From positions 6,120-70,119 of the forward strand of contig JAZJZF010000019.1 in NCBI GenBank assembly GCA_040389965.1: 64,000 nt of DNA, read 5' to 3'. The translations under genes were made by a program, and so were the position numbers. This DNA is from UBA4416 sp040389965. GTDB lineage: Bacteria > Bacteroidota > Bacteroidia > B-17B0 > Aurantibacillaceae. Of the stretch, positions 24,471-33,955 are shown piece by piece. Position 1 is the stretch's first letter, and every line of letters starts with the position of its first letter. The notes beneath the pieces are model-generated. The model ran no database searches. It had not been told where the DNA came from and saw only the letters and a program-made list of their open reading frames with translations.

Positions 24471-24476
24471 TCGCTA

Positions 24477-26270
24477 TTAAAAACAATATTTATTTTCTTC
24501 AATTAATTTTTGTGCTACGATTTGTCTTGCTGCTTTAGCATTAAACGGCTCCTGTTTAGTGAAACGTTTTAAACCCATTAGCATCATACGTAACTCATCG
24601 CCTTCGCCATAGCTGTTTAAGGCTTCTTTACCTTCTACCCATATTTTATCGCAGGCAGAATTGATATAAGAGCGCATGATCGCTAATTGCTCTTTACAAG
24701 CCTCTTCGCCACGCATGCCTACTAATTTTTCAACACGTAATAAAGTAGATTCAGCCACGTAAGTTTCAATAGCCATATCGGCGATGTTCATAATAATTTC
24801 CTGCTCTTTGCTTAGAGTGGTCATTAATTTTTGAACAGCACCGCCTGCTACCAAAAGAATTGCTTTTTTGAAATTAGCGATCAGTTTTTTCTCGTAAGCA
24901 AATAATGTATCGTCGGTTTCTCCAAACTCAGGAATACCAACTAGTTCGGAAGCTACTTTCTGAGCAGGACCCATCAGATCCAATTCGCCTTTCATAGCAC
25001 GTTTCAGGATCATGTCTACAATTAACAAACGGTTGATCTCATTAGTCCCTTCAAAAATACGGTTGATACGGGAGTCACGGTAGATACGATCCATTGGCGC
25101 TTCGGCACTGTAACCCATACCGCCATAGATTTGAACACCTTCATCAGCCACATAATCCAATGTTTCAGATCCATGTACTTTTAAGATAGCTGCTTCTACT
25201 GCAAATTGTTCAATGCCTTTTAATTTTGCTTTTGCTTCGTCCATACCACCTGCAATTAATTCGTGGATAGCATCTTCGATGTTTTGAGAAGCTCTGTAAG
25301 TAGCACTTTCAGAAGCAAAGATACGGATGGCCTGTTCTGCAATTTTATAACGGATAGCACCATATTTTGAAATTGGTCTTTCAAACTGAATGCGTTCGTT
25401 CGCATACTGAATGGCTTGAGTGGTAGCACGTTTGCTTCCGCCAATAGCAGCACCGGCTAATTTAATACGACCAATGTTTAAAATGTTTACGGCGATTTTA
25501 AAACCGTTTTGTCTTTCTGATAATAAATTCTCTACAGGTACTTTGCAATCATTAAAGAATACCTGGCGTGTAGAGCTTCCTTTAATTCCCATTTTATGCT
25601 CTTCCGGATTTAAAGAAATACCACCAAATGCTTTTTCAACGATAAATGCCGATAGATTTTTATCGTCGTCGATTTTAGCAAACACCGTGAAGATATCTGC
25701 AAAACCACCGTTAGTGATCCACATTTTTTGCCCGTTCAAAATATAATGTTTTCCGTCGGCAGTTAATTTGGCTGTTGTTTTTCCGCTGTTGGCATCAGAT
25801 CCCGAACTAGGTTCTGTTAAGCAATAGCAGGCTTTCCATTCGCCGGTTGCCAGTTTCGGAATGTATTTCTTTTTTTGTTCTTCGTTACCATAATATAAAA
25901 TAGGCAATGTTCCAATTCCGGTATGAGCGGATAAGGCAACTGCTGTAGAATAACCGGCTCCTAAGGCCTCTGTGGTTAGCATCGACGTTACGAAATCAAA
26001 ACCTAAACCTCCTAGATTTTCAGGAACGGACACACCTAATAGACCAAGGGCGCCGGCTTTTTCCATAATAGATGGCATTAAGCCCTCTTCCTGGCTATCG
26101 ATCCGGTCAAGGATCGGTAATACCTCCTGGTCGATAAAATCGTCACAGGTTTTTTTCATCATGATTTGTTCTTCATTCCATTGCTCCGGAATAAAAATGT
26201 CGTTTGCGGCAGTTTCTTTTATGATAAATTCACCGCCTTTTGTTTTGGATGTTGCTGCTGTTGTTGCCAT
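24477..26270 (-). CDS. Acyl-CoA dehydrogenase (long form)
   Basis: A flavoenzyme of 597 residues. It oxidises acyl-CoA to trans-2-enoyl-CoA, the first step of beta-oxidation. The ACAD N-terminal, middle and C-terminal domains are in order: GLLGVSVPENLGGLGFDF near 74, CLTEPSSGSDANS near 152, and QIYGGMGYSAEAPMDRIYRD near 378-397, where the flavin and substrate site form. The protein has the ~200-residue C-terminal extension of the long Bacteroidota and mitochondrial-type ACADs. It lies in the marR-HADH/ECH-thiolase-M20-ACAD cluster on the minus strand, 44 nt after the M20 gene. Chain-length preference is not predictable. Complete. Confidence 0.95.
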   Translation of the reverse strand: MATTAATSKTKGGEFIIKETAANDIFIPEQWNEEQIMMKKTCDDFIDQEVLPILDRIDSQEEGLMPSIMEKAGALGLLGVSVPENLGGLGFDFVTSMLTTEALGAGYSTAVALSAHTGIGTLPILYYGNEEQKKKYIPKLATGEWKACYCLTEPSSGSDANSGKTTAKLTADGKHYILNGQKMWITNGGFADIFTVFAKIDDDKNLSAFIVEKAFGGISLNPEEHKMGIKGSSTRQVFFNDCKVPVENLLSERQNGFKIAVNILNIGRIKLAGAAIGGSKRATTQAIQYANERIQFERPISKYGAIRYKIAEQAIRIFASESATYRASQNIEDAIHELIAGGMDEAKAKLKGIEQFAVEAAILKVHGSETLDYVADEGVQIYGGMGYSAEAPMDRIYRDSRINRIFEGTNEINRLLIVDMILKRAMKGELDLMGPAQKVASELVGIPEFGETDDTLFAYEKKLIANFKKAILLVAGGAVQKLMTTLSKEQEIIMNIADMAIETYVAESTLLRVEKLVGMRGEEACKEQLAIMRSYINSACDKIWVEGKEALNSYGEGDELRMMLMGLKRFTKQEPFNAKAARQIVAQKLIEENKYCF

Positions 26271-26314
26271 AATGTTTGGTTTGTAAATGTTAGATAATTT
26301 TGTGTATAGTTTAT

Positions 26315-27499
26315 TTATTTTAATAATTCCAGAGCTCCTTCTGCCAATAGCTTGGACCCATAAGGAATGCAGGCTTCATTGAATACTACTTTTGAATCGT
26401 GAAGAAAATAGGTTTTTTCTGCTGTATCCTGTGCTCCTAAAAAATAGAACATAGAAGGTACTTTTCGTGAATAAAATGCAAAATCTTCGGAGCCTAAAAT
26501 GGCATCCACAGGAATAATGTTTTCTTTACCAAATACCTGTTGTAAAGGCGAAGAAACTACTTCGTGAATTTTTTTATCATTCAACAGGCTCGGATAATTA
26601 AGGTTGTAAGTGATCTTAATATCTGCATCAAAAGCGATCATTGCCGCCTTGATGATCTTTTCTATTCTTTCGAGTATTGTATTAAATGTTGAAAGATCTA
26701 AAGCACGCACAGTCCCTTCCAGCATTACTTTATCGGCAATCACATTTGGTGCAATGCCCCCGTTTATTTTTGTAAAAGAAATAACAGTGGCTTCATGCGG
26801 CGCTATATATTTGTGGGCGATGGAAGAAACAGCCTGTATCAGGTGACTTGAAATCAAAATGGCATCTATCCCTAAATGAGGTGCTACGGCGGCATGTGCC
26901 ATTCGGCCGGTAATTTCTATTTTAAAGAAATTGGCGCAGGCCAGTGCCTGTCCTAATTTGTAAGCTACTTTTCCAACGGGTAATAAAGGATGCACATGCA
27001 ATGCTAAAGCTGCTTTTACATTATCCAATTCTCCGGCTTCTACCATGCGTTGTCCGCCCGATTTTTTTTCGGGATCATCGTACACATCTTCTTCCGAAGG
27101 CTGGAAAATAAATTTAATACTGCCTTTAAAATCGGCATCCTTCAGTAACGATGCTGCGCCCAGGAGCATGGTTACGTGCATGTCGTGTCCGCAGGCATGC
27201 ATTAAAGGAATCTCATTTGTACCAATTTTGGTTTGCTTGGTACTTTTAAAAGACAGGTCATTGTTTTCTTTAATAGGGAGCGCGTCCATGTCTGCCCTTA
27301 AAACAATACTGGCGCCTTCTCCCTTTTTTAAAGTTGCGACAACACCTGTCTTTGCAATATTCTTTTTATAAGGAATATTCAACGCGTCCAATTCTTTGCA
27401 GATCAGATCGGCTGTTTCATATTCCTGGTAGCCCAATTCAGGATTAGCATGGATCTGTCTTCTAACGCTAATTAATTTATCTAATAAGTCCTTTTCCAT
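26315..27499 (-). CDS. M20 family amidohydrolase
   Basis: A protein of 394 residues of the M20D amidohydrolase group (hippurate hydrolase, IAA-amino-acid hydrolase, N-acyl-L-amino-acid amidohydrolase). Metal ligands C103 and H105 (HACGHD) and the acidic pair E136-E137 (PSEED) are visible, then the lid/dimerisation domain with NGGIAPNVIAD, and a return strand with GSEDFAFYS. Such enzymes remove N-acyl groups from amino acids. It sits between the thiolase and acyl-CoA dehydrogenase genes on the same strand, 40 and 44 nt away, so it may feed released fatty acids to beta-oxidation; this is an inference. Confidence 0.92.
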   Translation of the reverse strand: MEKDLLDKLISVRRQIHANPELGYQEYETADLICKELDALNIPYKKNIAKTGVVATLKKGEGASIVLRADMDALPIKENNDLSFKSTKQTKIGTNEIPLMHACGHDMHVTMLLGAASLLKDADFKGSIKFIFQPSEEDVYDDPEKKSGGQRMVEAGELDNVKAALALHVHPLLPVGKVAYKLGQALACANFFKIEITGRMAHAAVAPHLGIDAILISSHLIQAVSSIAHKYIAPHEATVISFTKINGGIAPNVIADKVMLEGTVRALDLSTFNTILERIEKIIKAAMIAFDADIKITYNLNYPSLLNDKKIHEVVSSPLQQVFGKENIIPVDAILGSEDFAFYSRKVPSMFYFLGAQDTAEKTYFLHDSKVVFNEACIPYGSKLLAEGALELLK

Positions 27500-27539
27500 T
27501 TTTTGAATGTTTAATTATAAGGATCGTTTTATAGTATAA

Positions 27540-28715
27540 TTATAATAATTCGAAAACCCCGGCTGCACCGTGTCCTGTACCAATACACATGGTTACGACA
27601 CCATATTTTTTCTTTTGGCGACGTAATTCACTGAACATTTGTACTGAAAGCTTGGCACCACTACAGCCCAATGGATGGCCTAATGAAATGGCACCTCCAT
27701 TTACGTTTACTTTATCCGGATTTAATTTTAATTCTCTTACTACTGCCAGTGATTGTGAAGCGAAGGCTTCATTTAATTCAAACAAATCGATATCATCTAT
27801 TTTTAAGCCGGCTTGTTCTACTGCTTTTGGAATAGCATATACAGGACCAATACCCATAATACGAGGAGGAACACCTGCTACTGCATGTGATACTAAACGC
27901 GCAATAGGAGTAAGGTTATGTTCTTTCATGAATTTTTCACTCACTACCATAACGAATGCAGCTCCATCGCTTGTTTGTGAAGAGTTACCCGCAGTTACGC
28001 TACCGCCATTGGCAAATACCGGTTTTAATTTTGCCAGTGCTTCTATAGATGTATCTGCTCTTGGTCCTTCGTCTGTATCAACAATAAAATCTTTCGATTT
28101 CTTTTTGCCGTTTTCATCTATAAATGTTTCCGTTACTTTAACCGGAACGATCTCATCTTTAAACTTACCTGCCTTAATAGCGGCAATGGCTTTTTGATGA
28201 GAGTTATAAGAGAACACATCCTGGTCTTCCCGTGATACATTAAATTCTTTGGCCACTGCTTCGGCTGTTAAACCCATATTCCAGTACCAATCGGCATGTT
28301 CTTTAGCCACTCTTGGGTTAGGAACAATTCTCCAGCCACCCATAGGAATTAAGCTCATGCTCTCTACACCCCCGGCAATGATACAATTGGCATAACCTGC
28401 CGCAATTTTTGCAGAGGCAATAGCAATGGTTTCTAAACCTGATGCACAATAACGGTTTACGGTCATTCCCGAAACTTTATCATTGTTCAATGCCATTAAT
28501 GAAATAAAACGGGCAATGTTTAATCCTTGTTCTGCTTCCGGCATTGCATTTCCAACCATCACGTCATCAATGCGTGTCTGGTCAATTTGCGGAAGAGAAT
28601 TTACTAAATGCTTGATCACGTCGGAAGCTAAATCATCAGGACGTGTAAAACGAAAACCGCCTTTGTTTGCTTTGCCTACGGCACTTCTATAACCTGCTAC
28701 AATATATGCGTTCAT
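27540..28715 (-). CDS. fadA: Acetyl-CoA C-acyltransferase (thiolase)
   Basis: A protein of 391 residues, a full-length thiolase. It cleaves 3-ketoacyl-CoA to acetyl-CoA and a shortened acyl-CoA. The nucleophile C90 (NRYCASG), H347 (GHPLGCSGA) and C377 (MCIGTGHG) form the standard catalytic triad. The length and the CASG/GHP motifs fit degradative thiolases, but biosynthetic use cannot be excluded. Its ATG lies 467 nt after the stop of the HADH-ECH gene on the same strand. A four-helix-bundle cassette fills that space, so transcription from the marR promoter would pass through the cassette. Confidence 0.94.
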   Translation of the reverse strand: MNAYIVAGYRSAVGKANKGGFRFTRPDDLASDVIKHLVNSLPQIDQTRIDDVMVGNAMPEAEQGLNIARFISLMALNNDKVSGMTVNRYCASGLETIAIASAKIAAGYANCIIAGGVESMSLIPMGGWRIVPNPRVAKEHADWYWNMGLTAEAVAKEFNVSREDQDVFSYNSHQKAIAAIKAGKFKDEIVPVKVTETFIDENGKKKSKDFIVDTDEGPRADTSIEALAKLKPVFANGGSVTAGNSSQTSDGAAFVMVVSEKFMKEHNLTPIARLVSHAVAGVPPRIMGIGPVYAIPKAVEQAGLKIDDIDLFELNEAFASQSLAVVRELKLNPDKVNVNGGAISLGHPLGCSGAKLSVQMFSELRRQKKKYGVVTMCIGTGHGAAGVFELL

Positions 28716-28728
28716 ATTTATTAGATTT

Positions 28729-29180
28729 TAGATGTGAGTATTGAGATTTGAGACTCGATAGCACATCGGATTAATTATTTTATTGATTTTTGAAAACTAT
28801 AATTCATTTTTTGGATTTCATCTATCTTGTTCAACAAGGTTTCTGTAGTGCCATCATTAAGAAGAGCAAGTTTATTAGAGATTGTTAGTTGAGTTTGTAA
28901 TTCATAAGAAGAACCATTTGCTATAGATAAAAAGTGACGAAATTCGTTATTAGAATTTCTTCCTGCACCTTCCGAAATATTTGATGGAATTGACACTGCA
29001 GCTCTTCTTATTTGAGAAGTCAAGCCATATGTTTCTTCTTTCGGAAATTTTTCAGTGGCTTTATATATTTCCACTGTAAGCTCTATCGCTTTATTCCATA
29101 TTTTCAGTTCTTTGATATTATGCATTTTATTTAAATTTTTATCTTAGCTCTCAATACTTATATCTCACTACTCACATCTA
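28729..29180. mobile_element. Four-helix-bundle cassette with terminal inverted repeats
   Basis: The outer ends of this 452-bp segment are inverted repeats. Read outward-in, both begin TAGATGTGAGTA, then TGAGAT, with only scattered differences over about 23 bp (28729-28751 and 29158-29180). The segment contains one gene (28775-29125). It begins 13 bp beyond the thiolase start and ends 2 bp beyond the HADH-ECH stop codon. No transposase is present. It is therefore a non-autonomous or inferred mobile cassette, not a typical insertion sequence. Confidence 0.6.
28775..29125 (-). CDS. Four-helix bundle protein (23S rRNA intervening-sequence protein family)
   Basis: A protein of 116 residues, nearly all helical, matching the S23 ribosomal intervening-sequence protein family, also annotated as four-helix bundle protein. 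Visible signatures are LKIWNKAIELTVEIY near the N-terminus, QIRRAAVSIPSNISEGAGRN (residues about 38-57) and FLSIANGSSYELQTQL. Originally found inside 23S rRNA insertions, these proteins are spread in genomes of many phyla. The role is unknown; the pentameric bundle may bind nucleic acid. Here the gene sits inside a pair of inverted repeats between two beta-oxidation genes, so it was probably inserted there. Not part of lipid metabolism. Confidence 0.85.
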   Translation of the reverse strand: MHNIKELKIWNKAIELTVEIYKATEKFPKEETYGLTSQIRRAAVSIPSNISEGAGRNSNNEFRHFLSIANGSSYELQTQLTISNKLALLNDGTTETLLNKIDEIQKMNYSFQKSIK

Positions 29181-29182
29181 AC

Positions 29183-31586
29183 TTAATTCCTCAACACTTT
29201 CCCACCATTGATGATACTATGTAAACGTTCCATGGTTTTTTTCTCGGTACATAGTTGAACAAAAGCTTCCCTTTCCAGATCCAGTAAATATTGTTCGGTT
29301 ACCATCGTTGGTTGAGAAAGATCTCCACCGGCAATTACGTAACCTAATTTGTTTGAGATTTTTAAATCATGTTCGCTCATATAATTTCCGCTATACATAG
29401 AGTTAGCACCAACATATACCAAGCCTAAAGCCTGATCGCCTAACACTTTAATATCTTTACGCGGTATAGGTTTTGTATAGCCTGCTTCAGCCATACGTAA
29501 GCATTCTGCTTTTGCTTCAGTCAGTTGTCTTGCTCTTGAGATTACTACTTTGTCAATTCCTTTTCTTAAAATTCCAAGATCAAAGGCCTCATGTGCAGAG
29601 GTAGAAACTTTAGCTTGTCCTATGGTTAAGAATTTTTCGCGGAAGGTATTTAGCTCCACATCGCCTTCGTGTAAAGAATCAGATAAACGTACAGCAAATT
29701 CTTTTGTTCCGCCACCTCCGGGAATTACACCAACACCAAACTCAACTAAGCCAATATACGATTCGGCGTGTGCCACTACTNNNNNNNNNNAGGCATATTT
29801 CGCAACCGCCGCCCAGGGTTAAATTATGAGGTGCCACTACTACCGGAATAGAGGAGTAACGGATGCGCATGGTTGTATTTTGAAATGTTTTTACTGCCAT
29901 ATTCAGCTCATCCCAATCCTGCTCAGCTGCCATCATAAAGATCATTCCCACATTTGCACCTGCCGAAAAATTAGCTCCTTCGTTGCTGATCACTAATCCT
30001 TTATAATCTTTTTCAGCAATGTCAATGGCTTTGTTAATGCCCGCTAATACTTCGCCTCCAATGGTATTCATTTTTGTATGGAATTCTACATTTAAAATAC
30101 CATCCCCTAAATCAATAACGGTTACTCCACTGTTTTTCCAAACAGTTTTAGTTGGGCGAAGTGCTTCCAGTGAAATGAATTGTTCTGTACCCGGAATAAT
30201 TTTGTAAGATTTAGAGGCAATGTCATAAAACATGCGTTTACCATCTTCAATTTTATAGAAAGACGTATTGCCTGCTTTTAAAAATTCGTAAACCCATGCA
30301 TTTGGTTTCATATCGGCTGCTTCCATTAAAGCAACAGATTCTTTTACACCAATAGCGTCCCAGTATTCATATGGACCCAAGTCCCAGCCAAATCCGGCTT
30401 TCAGGGCATCATCAATTTTATATAATTCGTCTGCAATTTCAGGAATGCGGTTCGATACGTACTGAAATAAACCTGCAAAGGTAGCGCGGTAAAACTCACC
30501 TGCTTTATCTTTTCCGCTTACTAATACTTTAACGCGGTCTTTTAAATTTTCAATTGGTTTGGTTAGTTCTAGGGTTGCAAATTTTACTTTTTGCTGTGGC
30601 TTGTATTCCAGTGTTTTTAAATCCAATACCAGAATTTCCGATTTACCGTCTTTCCCTTTTACTTTTTTGTAGAACCCTTGTCCTGTTTTATCTCCAAGCC
30701 ATTTGTTCTCTACCATTTTTTTAAGGTACTCCGGTAAAACAAATAAAGCATTTGCTTCATCGTTAGGGACACCTTGTTTCAAGCCATTGGCCACATTTAC
30801 CAGGGTATCCAAACCTACTACATCTCCGGTACGGAATGTTGCCGATTTAGGACGACCTAATACAGGACCTGTCAATTTATCAACTTCTTCAATGGTTAAA
30901 CCCATTTTTTCTACAATGTGCAATAAGGCCATAATACCAAATACACCTACACGGTTAGCAATAAATGCCGGTGTGTCTTTTGCCAATACGGTTGTTTTTC
31001 CTAAAAACTTTTCACCGTATTCCATTAAAAAAGAAATGATCTCCGGTTTTGTATGTGGAGTAGGGATGATCTCCAGTAATCTTAAGTAGCGGGGAGGATT
31101 AAAGAAGTGCGTGCCGCAGAAATAATCTTTAAAATCTTCGCTTCTTCCTTCCGTTAATAAATGGATAGGAATGCCCGATGTATTAGAAGTAATAAGGGTT
31201 CCCGGCTTACGAAATTTTTCTATCTGTTCGTATACTTTTTTCTTAATGTCCAGATTTTCGATTACTACTTCAATGGTCCAGTCGTAGTTAGCTATTTTAG
31301 ACATATCATCTTCAAAGTTACCTGTGGTAATTCTTGAAGCGAATTCTTTTTTATAAATAGGAGAGGGATTCGATTTTAAAGCGAAGGTTAAAGCATCGTT
31401 TACAATACGATTTCTTACGACTTTCTTTTCGAGGGTAAGTCCTTTTGCTTTTTCAGCATCATTGGGTTCTTTTGGTAAAATGTCTAACAATAGCACTTCG
31501 CAGCCAATATTTGCAAAGTGGCATGCAATACGGCTCCCCATAACACCTGAGCCTAACACGGCAACTTTTTGAATGGATCGTTTCAT
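29183..31586 (-). CDS. 3-hydroxyacyl-CoA dehydrogenase / enoyl-CoA hydratase fusion (interrupted by an assembly gap)
   Basis: One gene of about 801 residues, read across ten N at 29781-29790. The N-terminal part is NAD-dependent 3-hydroxyacyl-CoA dehydrogenase: VAVLGSGVMGSRIACHFA near 8-25 is the Rossmann motif and THFFNPPRYLRLLEIIPTP follows. The C-terminal part is an enoyl-CoA hydratase with GANFSAGANVG, HNLTLGGGCEIC and FGVGVIPGGGG. The domain order is the reverse of E. coli FadB. The gap cuts the hydratase active-site region; family sequences fit if 12 bases are missing, and this restores the frame. Stop codon TAA at 29183-29185. It follows marR by 21 nt and likely shares its promoter. 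Confidence 0.93.
29781..29790. other. Assembly gap (ten N) inside HADH-ECH gene
   Basis: The coding frame before the gap is two bases out of step with the frame after it. A real gap of 12 bases would encode about four to five residues (family sequences have a short segment such as L-H-A-D-K) and would rejoin the frames. Confidence 0.95.
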
Positions 31587-31607
31587 ATGAATCTGGTTAA
31601 TTGGTTT

Positions 31608-32057
31608 TTATTGTTTAATTAATTTATTTCTTTGCTCTGCAAGCTGTATGATCTCATCAATGGTTTTAAAAAAATCAGTAATTTTTTCTTTACCTATTTT
31701 TATTTCCACCATGTGGTTAAAATTCCGCACTGTATTTTTGGCGAGTTCTTTTTGATTGATGCCCTTTTTAGTTAAGACGATCTTTATTTTTCTTTTGTCA
31801 ACTTTATCAGGAACACGCTGAATCATTTTTTTTTCTTCCAGCGATTGAATAATACGCGACAATGAAGTACTTTCCATACCTAATGCCGGAGCAATGTCTG
31901 AGGCGTAAGATCCTTCATGACTATCTACGTTTAATAAAAAATGTGCCATGGCAATAGTTGCATCATGTAAAATCGCTTCCGCATTATACATACGGCTTAC
32001 AGTTTGCCAGGCTGTCTTTAATTTTGAATCTATTGTTTCGGTATGCTTTCTGCTCAT
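31608..32057 (-). CDS. MarR family transcriptional regulator
   Basis: A winged-helix regulator of 149 residues. The dimerisation helices flank the wing core: SYASDIAPALGMESTSLSRI holds the recognition helix (about residues 51-70) and VPDKVDKRKIKIVLTKKG the wing with its conserved D-x-R pattern. It is the first gene of the cluster HADH-ECH, thiolase, M20 and acyl-CoA dehydrogenase. A 26-bp palindrome directly upstream and a second copy of its core at 33934 mark probable operators. MarR proteins are commonly released by a small ligand; here an acyl-CoA or fatty acid is a reasonable inference, not shown. The -7 element ends 8 nt before the ATG, so the leader is nearly absent. Confidence 0.9.
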   Translation of the reverse strand: MSRKHTETIDSKLKTAWQTVSRMYNAEAILHDATIAMAHFLLNVDSHEGSYASDIAPALGMESTSLSRIIQSLEEKKMIQRVPDKVDKRKIKIVLTKKGINQKELAKNTVRNFNHMVEIKIGKEKITDFFKTIDEIIQLAEQRNKLIKQ

Positions 32058-32065
32058 TCGTATAA

Positions 32066-32073
32066 CAAATATA
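32066..32073 (-). promoter_or_regulatory. -7 element of the marR operon (TATATTTG on the minus strand)
   Basis: An exact TAnnTTTG match, 8 nt before the marR ATG. The operator palindrome starts 5 bp upstream of it and covers the -33 area. Confidence 0.75.
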
Positions 32074-32078
32074 TTAAT

Positions 32079-32104
32079 TATTTATTATGCATGCATAATA
32101 AATA
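32079..32104. promoter_or_regulatory. Candidate MarR operator, marR promoter
   Basis: A perfect 26-bp palindrome. Its core TTATGCATGCATAA (32085-32098) is repeated exactly at 33934-33947. It covers the promoter region just upstream of the -7 element of marR, where a bound repressor would block RNA polymerase. Confidence 0.7.
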
Positions 32105-32119
32105 TCATTTTAAATTATG

Positions 32120-33895
32120 TTAATTCTCTTTATAGATTCGGGCATATGCTTCTTTATTGGCTTCCATGATCACTTTTCGCTTAAGAGAGAGCTTAGGTGT
32201 CATTTCGCCATGTTCGATGCTCCATTCTTTAGGCAGTAATTCTATTTTTTTGATCTTTTCGTACTGCGCAAGGTTAGCGTTGGCAAGTTCCACTTCGCGC
32301 ATAATTCTGTCATGTACCTCTTTGTTCTTAACGATCTCTTCGTTAGAGGTATAGGTTATTTTATGCCTTGCACACCAATCTTTAAGGTAAGAGAAGCTTG
32401 GAACAACAAAGGCGGCAGGGAATTTTTCGTTTTCGCCAATGACCATTACCTGCTCAATAAAATGACTTTCTTTTAATTTATTTTCAGTGATTTGTGGTGT
32501 AATGTATTTACCGCCCGATGTTTTGAACATCTCTTTTTTACGGTCAGTGATCTTTAAAAATCTACCGTCTTCTAAAACACCAATATCACCGGTATGGAAC
32601 CAACCATCTTTATCAATAGCTTCTGCTGTTAACTCCGGTTGCTTGTAATAGCCCAGCATGATATTTGGTCCTTTAACAAGGATTTCTCCGTCTTCCCCAA
32701 ATTTTACTTTTACATTATAAATAACGGGGCCAACGGTACCAATCTTAATATTTTTATCATCGTAATTATTTACGGCAACCACGGGCGAAGTTTCCGTTAA
32801 ACCGTATCCTTCGAGCACTTTAATTTTTGCCGCGTGAAAAACCCTTGCCAGTCTTGGTTGTAAGGCCGATCCTCCTGAAACGATTCCTACAATATTACCA
32901 CCCAATGCTTCGCGCCATTTTACAAATACCAGTTTATTAGCAAGCGCTAATTGTTTTTCGTAGAACCAGCCGTTTTCGCCATGTTGTTTATATTTTAAGC
33001 CCAGGTTAAGTGCCCAAAAGAACATCATTTTTTTAATACCGGTTAAATTAGAACCAGTGCTTACAATTTTATCATATACTTTTTCGAGTAAACGTGGCAC
33101 TGTTACAAACATATGCGGTTTTACATCTTTCAAATCTGCTGCAATCGTATCAAGGCTTTCGGCATAATATACCGACATACCACGACTGATATATAAATAA
33201 GACAACATACGCTCATATACGTGATTTAAGGGCAGGAAGCTCAGTGCCCGCCAATCTTGCTGAAACGGACACAAATCTTTAGTGCCTTCCACGTTGCTGA
33301 TAAAATTATAATGTGAAAGCATGACACCTTTTGGGTTTCCGGTAGTACCGGAAGTATAAATAAGTGTAGCGAGGTCTTTTGGTTTGATGCCAGCCTTGAT
33401 CTCTTCCAATTGTTTTTCCTGTGGTTTTGCTTTTCCTATTTCTATCAGGTCTTTTACAGAGCGAATGCCATTTACAGGATCAATGCAGAAAATTTCTTTA
33501 ATAGAAGAACCGGTTGAACAGGCTTTTACTTTTTTATAAACGTCTTCGTTGGATACAAAGAAATATTGTATGTCGGCATCAGCAATAATGTGTGTTAAAT
33601 CATGCTCGCTAATGGTTGGATACAAAGGCGTATTAATACTACCGGTTTGCAGACAGGCATAATCAATAAAATTCCATTCGGGTCGGTTGTTTGCAATAAG
33701 GCCTATTTTATCTCCCGGTTTAATGCCAATATCCAGGAATGCATAACTTAAGTTGTTAACGATTTCAATATATTCTTTAGTGCCGTATTTTCTCCATTTA
33801 CCATGTTCCTTTGCTGCGAGGGCATCTTCTTTTAAAGGCATTGTCTGAAGATTGTGTAAAAGGTCGAACAATCTTAAATTTTCCATTGATTCCAT
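32120..33895 (-). CDS. Long-chain fatty acid--CoA ligase (AMP-binding)
   Basis: A protein of 591 residues from the ATG at 33895; the longer frame starts with TTG and adds eight residues that are unusual for the family. It activates fatty acids with ATP to acyl-CoA. The P-loop-like motif TLIYTSGTTGNPKGVMLSH lies near residues 177-195. VLEGYGLTETSP and GWFHTGDIG follow, then DRKKEMFKTSGGKYI with the conserved lysine region. It resembles the long-chain ligases (AMP-forming, eukaryote-like ACSL type) found in Bacteroidota. It ends 62 nt before marR on the same strand, and a copy of the candidate MarR operator lies in its upstream region, shared with the divergent flavoprotein gene. Confidence 0.93.
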   Translation of the reverse strand: MESMENLRLFDLLHNLQTMPLKEDALAAKEHGKWRKYGTKEYIEIVNNLSYAFLDIGIKPGDKIGLIANNRPEWNFIDYACLQTGSINTPLYPTISEHDLTHIIADADIQYFFVSNEDVYKKVKACSTGSSIKEIFCIDPVNGIRSVKDLIEIGKAKPQEKQLEEIKAGIKPKDLATLIYTSGTTGNPKGVMLSHYNFISNVEGTKDLCPFQQDWRALSFLPLNHVYERMLSYLYISRGMSVYYAESLDTIAADLKDVKPHMFVTVPRLLEKVYDKIVSTGSNLTGIKKMMFFWALNLGLKYKQHGENGWFYEKQLALANKLVFVKWREALGGNIVGIVSGGSALQPRLARVFHAAKIKVLEGYGLTETSPVVAVNNYDDKNIKIGTVGPVIYNVKVKFGEDGEILVKGPNIMLGYYKQPELTAEAIDKDGWFHTGDIGVLEDGRFLKITDRKKEMFKTSGGKYITPQITENKLKESHFIEQVMVIGENEKFPAAFVVPSFSYLKDWCARHKITYTSNEEIVKNKEVHDRIMREVELANANLAQYEKIKKIELLPKEWSIEHGEMTPKLSLKRKVIMEANKEAYARIYKEN

Positions 33896-33933
33896 GATCT
33901 TATTTTTTTTATGAAACAATTAATTAAAAACTC

Positions 33934-33947
33934 TTATGCATGCATAA
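33934..33947. promoter_or_regulatory. Candidate MarR operator, fadD-like/flavoprotein divergent promoter
   Basis: TTATGCATGCATAA, identical to the core at 32085-32098. It lies 8 bp upstream of the -7 element at 33956 and 38 bp upstream of the acyl-CoA ligase start, so it could regulate both directions. Confidence 0.7.
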
Positions 33948-33955
33948 AAATAACA

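Noticed and set aside
28729..29180. Classical insertion sequence
   Set aside because: There is no transposase and the internal gene is an S23-family protein, so it is recorded only as a cassette with inverted-repeat ends.
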